63,565 bases of DNA, taken from JBCBSZ01 sp039185015. Lineage in GTDB: Bacteria > Actinomycetota > Acidimicrobiia > Acidimicrobiales > Poriferisodalaceae. A model generated the notes under the pieces. It worked only from the letters and a program-made list of their open reading frames with translations. It was not told the origin of the DNA and made no database searches. Positions 41,828-50,202 of this stretch are shown in pieces. The position numbers were made by a program, and so were the translations under genes. Each line of letters begins with the position of its first letter. Position 1 is the first letter of the stretch. The stretch spans positions 1-63,565 of the forward strand of contig JBCDAU010000033.1 in the NCBI GenBank assembly GCA_039185015.1, given 5' to 3'.

Positions 41828-44083
41828 ATGACCGAACGCCGAAGCGCCGTCCGCACGTGCCCGCTGTGCGAGGCCACCTGTGGGTTGCAGATCGAGCTCG
41901 TGGGCGACGACGTCGTGCGCATCCGTGGTGACCGCGACGACGTCTTCAGTCGGGGCTACATCTGTCCGAAGGGCTCCACCCTGCGGCAGCTCCACGAGGA
42001 CGGCGATCGGGTCCGCCGGCCGCTGGTCCGCCGGGGCGGCGAGCTGGTCGAGGTGACCTGGGAGGAGGCCTTCGCCGAGATCGCTGATCGGCTCGCACCG
42101 ATCCTCGACGAGCACGGTCGGGAGAGCCTCGGCATCTACATCGGCAACCCGAACGCCCACAACCTCGGCTCGATGGTCTTCCTCCGCAACGTGGTGTCGG
42201 CCGCCGGCACGAAGAAGCGCTTCTCCGCCGGGTCGGTGGACCAGCGTCCGAAGGAGGTCTCGTCGGGGCTGATGTTCGGGTCGGTCACGGTGCCGGTGCC
42301 CGACCTCGACCGCACCGATCTCCTCGTGCTCATGGGGGCCAACCCGCTGGCCTCGAACGGCTCGATCTGCACGGCCCCCGACTTCCCGGGGCGGCTCGAG
42401 CGGCTGCGCGAGCGGGGCGGGCGCCTGTTCGTGATCGATCCGGTCGAGACGGCGACGGCGGCGATGGCCGACCAGCACCTGGCGATCCGGCCGGCGACCG
42501 ACGCGCAGCTGCTCGCTTCGGTCGCGCAGGTGCTGGTCTCCGAGGGCCTCGTCGATCTCGGCCACGTCGCCGATCACGTCAACGGCCTCGATGACGTGCT
42601 CGCCGGCGTCGCTCCGTTCACTCCGGAGCGCGTCGCCCCCCTCTGCGGCGTCGATGCCGAGGAGATCCGGGCGCTGGCTCGGGCACTGGCCTCGTCGCCC
42701 ACCGCGGCCGTCTACGGACGCATCGGGACCTGCGTCCAGGAGTTCGGCACGACCACCAGCTGGTTGATCGACGTCATCAACCTGATCACCGGCAACCTCG
42801 ATGTCGAGGGTGGTGCCCTGTTCCCGACCGGCGCCGTCGGCCAGCCGTCGACCCGTGGCGAGCCGGGCCGAGGCCGGGGGATGCGCATCGGTCGGTGGGG
42901 ATCCCGGGTCTCCGGTCTGCCGGAGGCGATGGGGGAGCTCCCGGTGAACGCCCTCGCCGAAGAGATCGAGACGGAGGGACCGGGCCAGATCCGGGCGATG
43001 GTCTGCGTCGGCGGCAACCCGGTCCGGTCGCTGCCGAACAGCGAGCGCCTGGACGTCGCGTTCGGTTCGCTCGACCTCCTCGTCGCCGTCGACATCTACG
43101 TCAACGAGACGACCCGGCACGCCGATGTGATCCTCCCGTCGCCGTCGGCGCTGCAGAAGTCCCACTACGACCTACTGCTGTACAACTTCGCGGTCCGCAA
43201 CGTCGCGAACTACTCGCCTCCGGTGCTGCCCCTCGACGACGGCGCGCTCGACGAGTGGGAGGTGCTGCTCGGCCTGGCCCGCGTGCTCGCGGGCCGCGAC
43301 GTCGATCTGGAGACCCTCGACGACGACGTCGATGGGATGGTCGAGGGCATGGTCCGGTCGGCCGTGGCCGACGAGTACGGCCCGGCCCACGGTCGCGACC
43401 CGGAGGAGCTGCTCGGCGAGCTCGCCGACCGGCGTGGCCCCGAGAAGGTGCTCGACCACCTGCTACGGACCGGTCCGTTCGGCGATGGCTATGGCACCGA
43501 CCCGGACGGGTTGTCGCTGGCGAAGCTGCTCGACCATCCACACGGCGTCGACCTCGGACCCCTGCAGCCGAACCGCCTGCCCGCGCTCCTCCGGACGCCG
43601 AGCGGTCGGATCGAGGCAGCGCCGCCCGAGCTGCTCGCCGACCTGCCCCGCCTCGAGGCGACCCTCACCGGCCCTGCTGCCGACGACGGCGGCCTCGTCC
43701 TGATCGGACGTCGCCACCTCCGTTCGAACAACTCCTGGATGCACAACGTCGAGGTGCTCGTGAAGGGCAAGGAGCGGTGCACGCTGTGGATCCACCCGTC
43801 CGATGCGGAGGACATCGGCGTCGGCGACGGCGACGTCGCCGCCGTGCGATCCCGGGTCGGCTGTGTCGAGGCGCCGGTGGAGGTGACGGACGCGATCCGT
43901 CCCGGTGTGGTCAGCCTGCCCCACGGCTGGGGTCACGACGCCCCGGGGAGCCGCTTGTCGGTCGCCGCGAACCGGCCCGGGGTGAACGCCAACGCGCTGA
44001 CCGACGATCGCGAGGCCGACCCCGTCTCCGGGACGACCGCGCTGTCCGGGGTCGCCGTGGCCGTCAGTGCTGTGACGGCTTGA
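41828..44083 (+). CDS. Molybdopterin-dependent oxidoreductase
   Basis: A 751-residue enzyme from ATG 41828. The N-terminal 4Fe-4S cluster is bound by Cys11, Cys14, Cys18 and Cys46 (CPLCEATC ... YICPKG). The catalytic region contains KKRFSAGSVDQRPK, and the C-terminal molydopterin-binding domain has HLRSNNSWMHNVEVL and LPHGWGHD. There is no twin-arginine signal, so the enzyme is cytoplasmic. It belongs to the DMSO reductase superfamily; formate dehydrogenase-like activity is possible, but the substrate cannot be named. It stands alone, 121 bp from the divergent PilZ glycosyltransferase; no other Mo-enzyme subunits are nearby. Confidence 0.9.
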   Translation: MTERRSAVRTCPLCEATCGLQIELVGDDVVRIRGDRDDVFSRGYICPKGSTLRQLHEDGDRVRRPLVRRGGELVEVTWEEAFAEIADRLAPILDEHGRESLGIYIGNPNAHNLGSMVFLRNVVSAAGTKKRFSAGSVDQRPKEVSSGLMFGSVTVPVPDLDRTDLLVLMGANPLASNGSICTAPDFPGRLERLRERGGRLFVIDPVETATAAMADQHLAIRPATDAQLLASVAQVLVSEGLVDLGHVADHVNGLDDVLAGVAPFTPERVAPLCGVDAEEIRALARALASSPTAAVYGRIGTCVQEFGTTTSWLIDVINLITGNLDVEGGALFPTGAVGQPSTRGEPGRGRGMRIGRWGSRVSGLPEAMGELPVNALAEEIETEGPGQIRAMVCVGGNPVRSLPNSERLDVAFGSLDLLVAVDIYVNETTRHADVILPSPSALQKSHYDLLLYNFAVRNVANYSPPVLPLDDGALDEWEVLLGLARVLAGRDVDLETLDDDVDGMVEGMVRSAVADEYGPAHGRDPEELLGELADRRGPEKVLDHLLRTGPFGDGYGTDPDGLSLAKLLDHPHGVDLGPLQPNRLPALLRTPSGRIEAAPPELLADLPRLEATLTGPAADDGGLVLIGRRHLRSNNSWMHNVEVLVKGKERCTLWIHPSDAEDIGVGDGDVAAVRSRVGCVEAPVEVTDAIRPGVVSLPHGWGHDAPGSRLSVAANRPGVNANALTDDREADPVSGTTALSGVAVAVSAVTA

Positions 44084-44178
44084 CCGCGCTCCGAAGTTGT
44101 CGTCCGTCTGATCATCGCTTCGCGCGGTGGGGGACACTCGCGTCACGCAGGGCGTGATTTCGGCCCGTCGTCCCCCGG

Positions 44179-44305
44179 TCATCCACAGCGTTGTGGACCA
44201 CTCCGTCCCCGCTGACCTGCGGAGATGACCGATGTCTCACCGCTCGGAGGGAAGCTTCCACAGGGTCCGCAGGGTTGTCCACAGGTGCTCCCCGGTGTGT
44301 CCACG
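44179..44305. promoter_or_regulatory. Cluster of candidate DnaA boxes upstream of nrdJ
   Basis: Sites resembling TTRTCCACA: TCATCCACA (44179-44187, one mismatch), TGTGGACCA (44192-44200, minus strand, one mismatch), TTGTCCACA (44275-44283, perfect) and GTGTCCACG (44297-44305, two mismatches). Four in 127 bp exceeds what I would expect by chance in this sequence. The wider 44084-44444 stretch has no gene; it also holds the palindrome GGTGATCGATCACC at 44384-44397. DnaA binding is inferred. Confidence 0.45.
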
Positions 44306-44444
44306 GTGACGTGGGATCAGATCCCCAGGCGGTCCTCTCGTTCGCCACACGTTCGATCCGTACGGTGGGAGGTGCCGAGATCGGGTGATCGATCACCGAC
44401 CGGCGTGCCCGGACGAGCACGTTGAGTGGTGGCGCGATTACCTC

Positions 44445-44473
44445 TTGCGCAATCCACCCGACACTGGTGTAAT
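44445..44473 (+). promoter_or_regulatory. Putative nrdJ promoter
   Basis: TTGCGC (44445-44450) and TGTAAT (44468-44473) are 17 bp apart, the ideal spacing. The inverted repeat ACACTGGTGT (44461-44470) overlaps the -10 and could be an operator half. Start of transcription would be near 44480, giving a leader of about 147 bases before the nrdJ ATG. A classic AT-rich NrdR box is not apparent. Confidence 0.5.
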
Positions 44474-44479
44474 TACGTT

Positions 44480-44626
44480 CCTGTCATTCGTGGTTCCCGC
44501 CCCCCGGGACCACAACATCTGGTGGTTCCGAGCGGGGAAGTTCGAAACAACGAGGGCGGCGAAGCTCGCCCTCGTTGACGGCTCTCCTGGCACGAATCGC
44601 CCAAACGAAAGGGAGACGAGGGGATC
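44480..44626 (+). ncRNA. Structured nrdJ leader RNA, candidate cis-regulator
   Basis: Hairpin 1: GTGGTTCCCG (44490-44499) with CGGGACCAC (44505-44513), one bulged T. The same CCAC strand can instead pair with GGTGGTTCC (44521-44529), so two structures compete. Hairpin 2: CAACGAGGGCG (44548-44558) with CGCCCTCGTTG (44567-44577), a perfect 11-bp stem with 8-base loop. TCTCC (44583-44587) can pair with GGAGA (44612-44616) in the ribosome-binding site. I recall an nrdJ RNA motif described in Acidimicrobiales upstream of this gene; this is likely an example. No cobalamin riboswitch signature is evident. Confidence 0.6.
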
Positions 44627-47419
44627 ATGGCGCTCGCACCGGAACAGGCGACGATCGGTATCCGTCGTCACTTCACGACACCCGGCATCGACCCGTACGA
44701 CGAGGTCGAATGGGAGCGTCGTGACGCCCGCATCTCCAACTGGAAGGACGGCAGCGTCGCCTTCGAGCAGCTGGGTGTGGAGTTCCCCCGGTCGTGGTCG
44801 CTCAACTCCACCAACATCGTCGCCCAGAAGTACTTCCGTGGCACGCCGGGCACCGCAGCCCGCGAGTCGTCGCTGCGCCAGGTGATCGACCGGGTCGTCG
44901 ACACGATCGCCGAGTGGGGTCGGGCCGACGGCTACTTCGCCGACGACGTCGAGGTCGAGGCCTTCTCGGCCGAGCTCAAGCACGTGCTCGTCAACCAGCG
45001 GGCCGCCTTCAACTCGCCGGTCTGGTTCAACATCGGCGTCCCCGACGTCCCGCAGCAGGCGTCGGCCTGCTTCATCCTCTCCGTCGATGACGAGATGGAC
45101 TCGATCCTCAACTGGTACGTCGAGGAGGGCACGATCTTCAAGGGCGGTTCGGGGTCGGGCATCAACCTGTCCCGCATCCGCTCCTCGGTCGAGAAGCTGA
45201 AGGGCGGCGGTACCGCCTCGGGTCCGGTCAGCTTCATGCGGGGCGCCGACGCCTCGGCCGGCACCATCAAGTCGGGTGGGAAGACCCGCCGTGCGGCGAA
45301 GATGGTCATCCTCAACGTCGACCACCCCGACGTCGAGGACTTCATCTGGTGCAAGAGCGTCGAGGAGCGCAAGGCCCGCGCCCTGCGCGACGCCGGCTTC
45401 GACATGGATCTCGACGGCCGTGACGCGATCTCGATCCAGTACCAGAACGCCAATAACTCGGTCCGCGTGACCGACGAGTTCATGCAGGCCGTCGAGGACG
45501 ACGCCGACTGGCACCTCCGGGCCGTCACCTCCGGCGAGGTCATGAAGACCATGCGTGCCCGTGACCTGTTCCGGCAGATCTCCCAGGCCGCGTGGGAGTG
45601 CGCCGACCCGGGCATGCAGTTCGACACCACGATCAACCACTGGCACACCGCAGCCAACACCGGCCGGATCAACGGCTCGAACCCGTGCTCGGAGTACATG
45701 CACCTCGACAACTCGGCGTGCAACCTGGCCTCGATCAACCTGCTGCCCTACCTCGACGACGACGGCGACTTCGACGTCGAGGGCTTCCGGCACACCGTCG
45801 AACTCGTCTTCACCGCCCAGGAGATCCTGGTCGGCAACGCCGACTACCCGACCGAGTCGATCGGTGAGACCTCGCGCCGCTTCCGGCAGCTCGGCCTCGG
45901 CTACGCCAACCTCGGCGCCCTACTGATGGCCCTGGGCCTGCCCTACGACTCCGACGAGGGCCGAGCGCTCGCCGCGTCGATCACCTCGCTCATGACCGGG
46001 CACGCCTACGCGACGTCGGCCCGAACCGCGGCGCGCATGGGTCCGTTCGCGGGATACGCCGAGAACGCCGAGCACATGCAGCGGGTGCTGCGTCAGCACC
46101 GTGAGGCCGCGGCCGACATCGACGAGGAGCTCGCTCCCGTCGAGCTGCTGAGCGCCGCCCAGCGGGCGTGGGACGAGGCGGTCGACGAGGGGGAGCGCCA
46201 CGGCGTCCGCAACTCGCAGGCCTCGGTGCTCGCCCCGACCGGCACCATCGGTCTGATGATGGACTGCGACACCACCGGCATCGAGCCCGACCTCGGTCTC
46301 ATCAAGTACAAGAAGTTGGTCGGTGGCGGCACGATGTCGATCGTCAACCAGACCGTGCCGCGGGCCCTCGAGAAGCTCGGCTACACGCCGGATCAGACCG
46401 TCGACATCGTCACCCACATCGACGAGAAGAACTCGATCCTCGGTGCGCCCCACGTCGACAGCGACCACTACGCCGTGTTCGCCTGCGCGATGGGCGACAA
46501 CGTCATCCACCACCTCGGCCACGTGAAGATGATGGGTGCGGTGCAGCCGTTCATCTCCGGCGCCATCTCCAAGACGGTCAACATGCCGGAGGAGGCGACG
46601 GTCGAGGAGGTCGAGGACCTGCACATGCAGGCGTGGAAGCTCGGCCTCAAGGCCGTGGCCATCTATCGGGACAACTGCAAGGTGGCCCAGCCGCTGTCGT
46701 CGAAGAAGGACGATGACGACGCCGCCGACGTTCCGGCGGTCACCCCGGCCGACACCGAGGCCGCCATCGCCGAGGCCGTCGACGCCGCCATCGCCCAGGT
46801 GCGCAGCGAGCCGGTCCGCAAGAAGCTGCCCAAGGTCCGCAATTCCAAGACCTTCAGCTTCCGGGTCGCCGACTGCCACGGCTACGTGACCGTCGGCGAG
46901 TACGAGGACGGCCGTCCCGGCGAGATCTTCCTGAAGGTGGCCAAGCAGGGCTCGACCCTCGCCGGCATCATGGACGCGTTCGCCATCTCGGTGAGCCACG
47001 GCCTGCAGTACGGCGTGCCGCTGCGGGTCTACGTCGAGCAGTACACGAACATGCGCTTCGAGCCGGCGGGCATCACCGACGATCCCGATCTCCGGATCGC
47101 ATCGTCGCTCATCGACTACATCTTCCGCCGCCTGGCGCTGGTGTACCTGCCCCACGAGGAGCGGGTCGAGATCGGTGTGCTCTCGACCGAGGAGCGGATG
47201 CAGCCGACGCTGCCCGGCATCGAGGAGGCGACGGTGGAGACCACCTCGGCCCCCGAGGTCAGCGAGCGTCCGTCGCCGCCGTCCAACTTCAACCCGGGCT
47301 ACACGGCGTCGGCCCGTACGCTCGGCGAGATCTGCCAGGCGTGCGGCTCGGCCAACATGCAGCGGGCCGGCAGCTGCATGGTGTGCGCCGACTGCGGTAC
47401 CACCAGCGGCTGCAGCTGA
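44627..47419 (+). CDS. nrdJ: Adenosylcobalamin-dependent (class II) ribonucleotide reductase
   Basis: A 930-residue reductase making dNTPs from NDPs with cobalamin and without oxygen. The catalytic barrel contains SACFILSVDDEMDSI, GTIFKGGSGSGINLSRIRSS, the radical-site region NPCSEYMHLDNSACNL, and LAPTGTIGLMMDCDTTGIEP. The C-terminus (EICQACGSANMQRAGSCMVC) has the zinc-ribbon-like cysteines and the terminal CxxC pair that re-reduces the active site, ending CADCGTTSGCS. It starts at ATG 44627 after a structured leader; NrdR, which represses such genes, is encoded upstream. The 3' end is partly repeated just downstream. Confidence 0.97.
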   Translation: MALAPEQATIGIRRHFTTPGIDPYDEVEWERRDARISNWKDGSVAFEQLGVEFPRSWSLNSTNIVAQKYFRGTPGTAARESSLRQVIDRVVDTIAEWGRADGYFADDVEVEAFSAELKHVLVNQRAAFNSPVWFNIGVPDVPQQASACFILSVDDEMDSILNWYVEEGTIFKGGSGSGINLSRIRSSVEKLKGGGTASGPVSFMRGADASAGTIKSGGKTRRAAKMVILNVDHPDVEDFIWCKSVEERKARALRDAGFDMDLDGRDAISIQYQNANNSVRVTDEFMQAVEDDADWHLRAVTSGEVMKTMRARDLFRQISQAAWECADPGMQFDTTINHWHTAANTGRINGSNPCSEYMHLDNSACNLASINLLPYLDDDGDFDVEGFRHTVELVFTAQEILVGNADYPTESIGETSRRFRQLGLGYANLGALLMALGLPYDSDEGRALAASITSLMTGHAYATSARTAARMGPFAGYAENAEHMQRVLRQHREAAADIDEELAPVELLSAAQRAWDEAVDEGERHGVRNSQASVLAPTGTIGLMMDCDTTGIEPDLGLIKYKKLVGGGTMSIVNQTVPRALEKLGYTPDQTVDIVTHIDEKNSILGAPHVDSDHYAVFACAMGDNVIHHLGHVKMMGAVQPFISGAISKTVNMPEEATVEEVEDLHMQAWKLGLKAVAIYRDNCKVAQPLSSKKDDDDAADVPAVTPADTEAAIAEAVDAAIAQVRSEPVRKKLPKVRNSKTFSFRVADCHGYVTVGEYEDGRPGEIFLKVAKQGSTLAGIMDAFAISVSHGLQYGVPLRVYVEQYTNMRFEPAGITDDPDLRIASSLIDYIFRRLALVYLPHEERVEIGVLSTEERMQPTLPGIEEATVETTSAPEVSERPSPPSNFNPGYTASARTLGEICQACGSANMQRAGSCMVCADCGTTSGCS

Positions 47420-47498
47420 CGTGAGGTGCTCAGCGGTCGGTGCACACCCGACGAACCTGGTGTGCGCCGACCGCGGTACCAGGAGCGGCTGCAGCTGA
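47379..47498 (+). repeat. Partial duplication of the nrdJ 3' end
   Basis: About 41 bases starting TGGTGTGCGCCGA occur at 47379 (end of nrdJ) and again at 47458, a 79-bp offset, with only three differences. The second copy still reads LVCADRGTRSGCS and a TGA in frame with nothing upstream, so it is a non-functional leftover in which one Cys has become Arg. 47420-47698 otherwise holds no gene that I can support. Confidence 0.8.
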
Positions 47499-47698
47499 GG
47501 TAGGCCGCCGCCCGGGCGAGCCGGTGCGGCTCGTTCGCCGGGGGTTCGGCGGCCAAGTCTGCGAGACTGCGGGTGAAGAACAACTGAAGGTCTCGGGAAC
47601 GATCGGCACGGTCCGTTCGGTTCCGAGTGTGCGCTGCTCGCAGCCGGAGGACGGTCGGGGGATCGTCACCGGCACCGAATGCGAGAGGGAGCAGGAAG

Positions 47699-47745
47699 GG
47701 CCCCGAGGGCCGGTGGTCGCTGTCCACCACCCCTTCGGGGCCTTT
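47699..47745. terminator. Long hairpin terminator between nrdJ and the SDR gene
   Basis: GGCCCCGAG (47699-47707) pairs with TTCGGGGCC (47734-47742), and inside it GGTGG (47712-47716) pairs with CCACC (47724-47728) around a 7-base loop; TTT follows at 47743. It lies between the convergent ends of nrdJ and the SDR gene, so it can serve both. Confidence 0.7.
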
Positions 47746-47783
47746 CCCGTTCCCCGGTCGCGTCGGCTGGCCGCCAGGCCCCG

Positions 47784-48593
47784 TCAGCCGAGGGCGGACA
47801 TGTCTGCCTGTCCCGTGACGACCGCGCCAGTGAGGCCCTTGTCGACGACCAGGTTGTGGCCGTTCATCCCGACCGAGGCGTCGGAGCCCAGCATCACCAG
47901 GGTCCTGGCGACGTCGTCGGCGGTGAGCATCTCGCCACCGACCTCGTCCACCGCCCACTGGATCACCTGTTCGGTCATGTGCTGGATGAAGTCGCCGATC
48001 AGCGGGGTGTCGATCGGGCCCGGGCACACCGAGTTGATCCGCACGCCATGGTCGTTGAACAGCGACCGCGACGCGAGCATCGTCCAGACCTGCGCCGCCT
48101 CCTTCGAGAACTCGTACGGCTGCGCCGCGGTCAGGTCCTCGTGCTCGGCGACCCACGCCCGGGCCGCCTCCCAGTCGGCGATGGCCAGGAACTCGAGGAG
48201 TGCGGGCAGGTGCTCGGGCCACCGCTGCCCGGCGATCGAAGCGGTGGTCACGACGGCCGCGCCCGGGCGCATGCCGCCGAGCAGCCCGTGCGTCAGCCGG
48301 GGAGGACCGAGCGCGTTGACCCGGATGACCAGGTCGGGCTCGTGGACACCGGCGATCCCCGCGTTGTTGAACAGGACATCGACGCCGTCGCCGATCTCGG
48401 CGACGGCGGCATCGATCGAGGCCGGGTCGGACATGTCGGTCGGGAGGAACCGGGTCGCCGGGCCGGTGGGCTCCTTGACGTCGAGCACGGTGAGGTCGGT
48501 GCAGCCGAGGTCGGCGATCATCCGCACGGCCGCCTCACCCACGCCAGACGCCCCACCGGTGAGGACGACCTTCTTGCCGGAGTAGTCGAACAT
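47784..48593 (-). CDS. SDR, 3-alpha-hydroxysteroid / coniferyl-alcohol dehydrogenase type
   Basis: A 269-residue SDR from ATG 48593. Rossmann motif TGGASGVG at 13-20, DVLFNNAGIAG, the catalytic Tyr-Lys pair in YEFSKEA, then RINSVCPGPIDTPL, all typical of the subgroup with coniferyl-alcohol and 3-alpha-hydroxysteroid dehydrogenases. A stretch of about 20 residues before the YEFSKEA motif (PALLEFLAIADWEAARAWVA) is the insertion characteristic of that subgroup. Probably NAD-dependent oxidation of an alcohol or steroid; exact substrate unknown. It stands alone, convergent with nrdJ. Confidence 0.85.
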   Translation of the reverse strand: MFDYSGKKVVLTGGASGVGEAAVRMIADLGCTDLTVLDVKEPTGPATRFLPTDMSDPASIDAAVAEIGDGVDVLFNNAGIAGVHEPDLVIRVNALGPPRLTHGLLGGMRPGAAVVTTASIAGQRWPEHLPALLEFLAIADWEAARAWVAEHEDLTAAQPYEFSKEAAQVWTMLASRSLFNDHGVRINSVCPGPIDTPLIGDFIQHMTEQVIQWAVDEVGGEMLTADDVARTLVMLGSDASVGMNGHNLVVDKGLTGAVVTGQADMSALG

Positions 48594-48753
48594 CGCTGGG
48601 CCCCTTCTGTTGCTGGTGACCGCTGCGATCACCCCGCTCTCACCTTCGTCGGTCGCGCCGTGCTGCCGCCAGAACGGAGCTCGGCGCCCGGTTCGACCAG
48701 CACGGAGGGCCGCTCGGGCCGGCTGGACGCGGGATCGGCCGTCGCGATCGCGC

Positions 48754-49419
48754 TCAGCTGGGCGAGGCGAAGGACAGGCGGAGGAGCCAGCCGTCACCGT
48801 GCGATGTCGTGTGGAGCACCGTCGCGAGGTTCGGTCGGCCGCCGTTCACCGCGAGCAGGCCGGTGGTGCCTGGCGACAGGCGGCTTCCGCCGCTGACGGC
48901 GATCATCGCCCCGCCTCGTGACACGTTGATGGTGGCGCCCGTCAGTGTCGCCGTACCGGAGCTGAAGGTGCACGGGCTGGTGATGCGATGCCGGATCTCG
49001 CCGCGTTGGTCGACGCGACAGACCCGACGCAGCACGTCGAGGACGAGGCTGTTCCCGACCTGCGCCACCACCGTCGTGGGCACGGCGATCGAGCTCTTCG
49101 CTGCGAGTCGGACGACGGCGACCGGCGCCCCGACGGAGACGGGCATGCTGGCGCCGGCGATGATCAACCGGTGGCCCTCGTCGTGGGCGACGCTCGCCGA
49201 GCCGGCGATGGTCTCGCCCTTGGATCCGTGGGCGCGCAGCACGATCACGGCGCCGGTCAGGTCATCCCGCTCGAGGTCTCTCGGGACGGCCGGGCCATCG
49301 AAGGGCAGCGTCGGAACCCTGCCCACCTCAGCTGTCCACCATGCGCTGAACGTCGCCGGCTCGGCCTCCAGCTCGGTGGAGGCCATGGCCGGACCATCGG
49401 CACCTCTCGGTCCAGCCAT
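48754..49419 (-). CDS. PilZ-domain protein (YcgR-like)
   Basis: A 221-residue protein (ATG 49419; ATG 49386 is equally possible, neither has a clear ribosome-binding site). The first 120 residues resemble the YcgR-N beta domain (DDLTGAVIVLRAHGSKGETI). The C-terminal PilZ domain contains the c-di-GMP signature RGEIR (RxxxR) and NVSRGG (NxSxxG), both intact. It should bind c-di-GMP and act on an unknown partner. No GGDEF or EAL gene is in the window; the only other PilZ domain is in the glycosyltransferase at 39733. Confidence 0.75.
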   Translation of the reverse strand: MAGPRGADGPAMASTELEAEPATFSAWWTAEVGRVPTLPFDGPAVPRDLERDDLTGAVIVLRAHGSKGETIAGSASVAHDEGHRLIIAGASMPVSVGAPVAVVRLAAKSSIAVPTTVVAQVGNSLVLDVLRRVCRVDQRGEIRHRITSPCTFSSGTATLTGATINVSRGGAMIAVSGGSRLSPGTTGLLAVNGGRPNLATVLHTTSHGDGWLLRLSFASPS

Positions 49420-49633
49420 GAGCGAAACGCCTGGTCCGCCGGCCGGTCTCACCGGAAGCTCCGCCGAAGCACTCGCCCACGGTACGGCCCCGCCGGGTGC
49501 GGCTGGGAAGGGTGCAGGTGCGGAGAGTGCCCGCCTCGGAGCGACACCGGCGTCGCTGGTGCGGTGCCGTCGCTGTGCTGTCGCTCCGAAGCGGGCGATC
49601 GGTGGCGAGGACGCCGATCGGCGAGGCGTGACC

Positions 49634-50161
49634 TCAGTCCAGTGGCGCCGGCGGCGGGCCCAGCAGTTCCATGCCGTGGCTCGCCGACACCTCGGCGACC
49701 AGCCCGGGGTCGACGCCGACGGGCTCGGGCAGCACCGGCTCGCTCAGCTGTGCGCCGAGTGTGGCGACGAAGCGATCGAAGACCGGTTCGGCGGTGTTGC
49801 TGCCCGACACGACCACGAAGGTGGCCGAGGGCGACAGCACCTGGAACGAGTGGGGCACGCCGTGGGGGAGGTGGACGATCGCGCCGGCGCCGGCGATCTC
49901 CTGGGAGTCGTCGGACCGGGCGACGAGCTCGCCGTCGAGGATCACCATGAGCTCGTCCTCGTCGTGGTGCACGTGGAGCGGCGGGCCGAAGCCGCAGGGC
50001 GCCGTGAACACGGTCGCCGTCATCGAGCTCGACGGGCCGGCGGACAGCTTCCGCGTGGCGAGGTGGTCGAAGAAGTGCCGATGGTCGCCCTCGCCGGGAC
50101 CGAGGACGTACGGCGCCGAGGCGTCGGGGAGGGTGTCGAAGAGGCCGGTGCTGTCGGTCAT
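49634..50161 (-). CDS. Cupin-domain protein
   Basis: A 175-residue protein from ATG 50161 with one double-stranded beta-helix cupin. Motif 1 is PPLHVHHDEDELMVILDGEL (metal-binding HxH and E) and motif 2 is HLPHGVPHSFQVLSPS (His). A metal-binding non-haem enzyme, for example a dioxygenase, or a small-molecule binding protein is possible. It lies 41 bp downstream of the hydrolase-SARP gene on the same strand, so it may be co-transcribed and be its target or partner. Confidence 0.85.
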   Translation of the reverse strand: MTDSTGLFDTLPDASAPYVLGPGEGDHRHFFDHLATRKLSAGPSSSMTATVFTAPCGFGPPLHVHHDEDELMVILDGELVARSDDSQEIAGAGAIVHLPHGVPHSFQVLSPSATFVVVSGSNTAEPVFDRFVATLGAQLSEPVLPEPVGVDPGLVAEVSASHGMELLGPPPAPLD

Positions 50162-50202
50162 GAGCGCATCGTGCGACCCCGCCCTTACGACAACCTTCAG
50201 GT

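Noticed and set aside
39575..43165. A 1196-codon minus-strand frame across the glycosyltransferase and oxidoreductase genes
   Set aside because: It is arginine/proline-rich shadow of both genes with no motif; high-GC DNA routinely leaves antisense frames open.
44084..44444. Replication origin suggested by the DnaA boxes
   Set aside because: No dnaA, dnaN, rpmH or gyrB neighbours, no AT-rich unwinding element and too few boxes for an actinobacterial oriC; a regulatory role is more likely.
44480..44626. Cobalamin riboswitch upstream of nrdJ
   Set aside because: The leader is too short and lacks the B12-box and the other core segments; it looks like a different structure.
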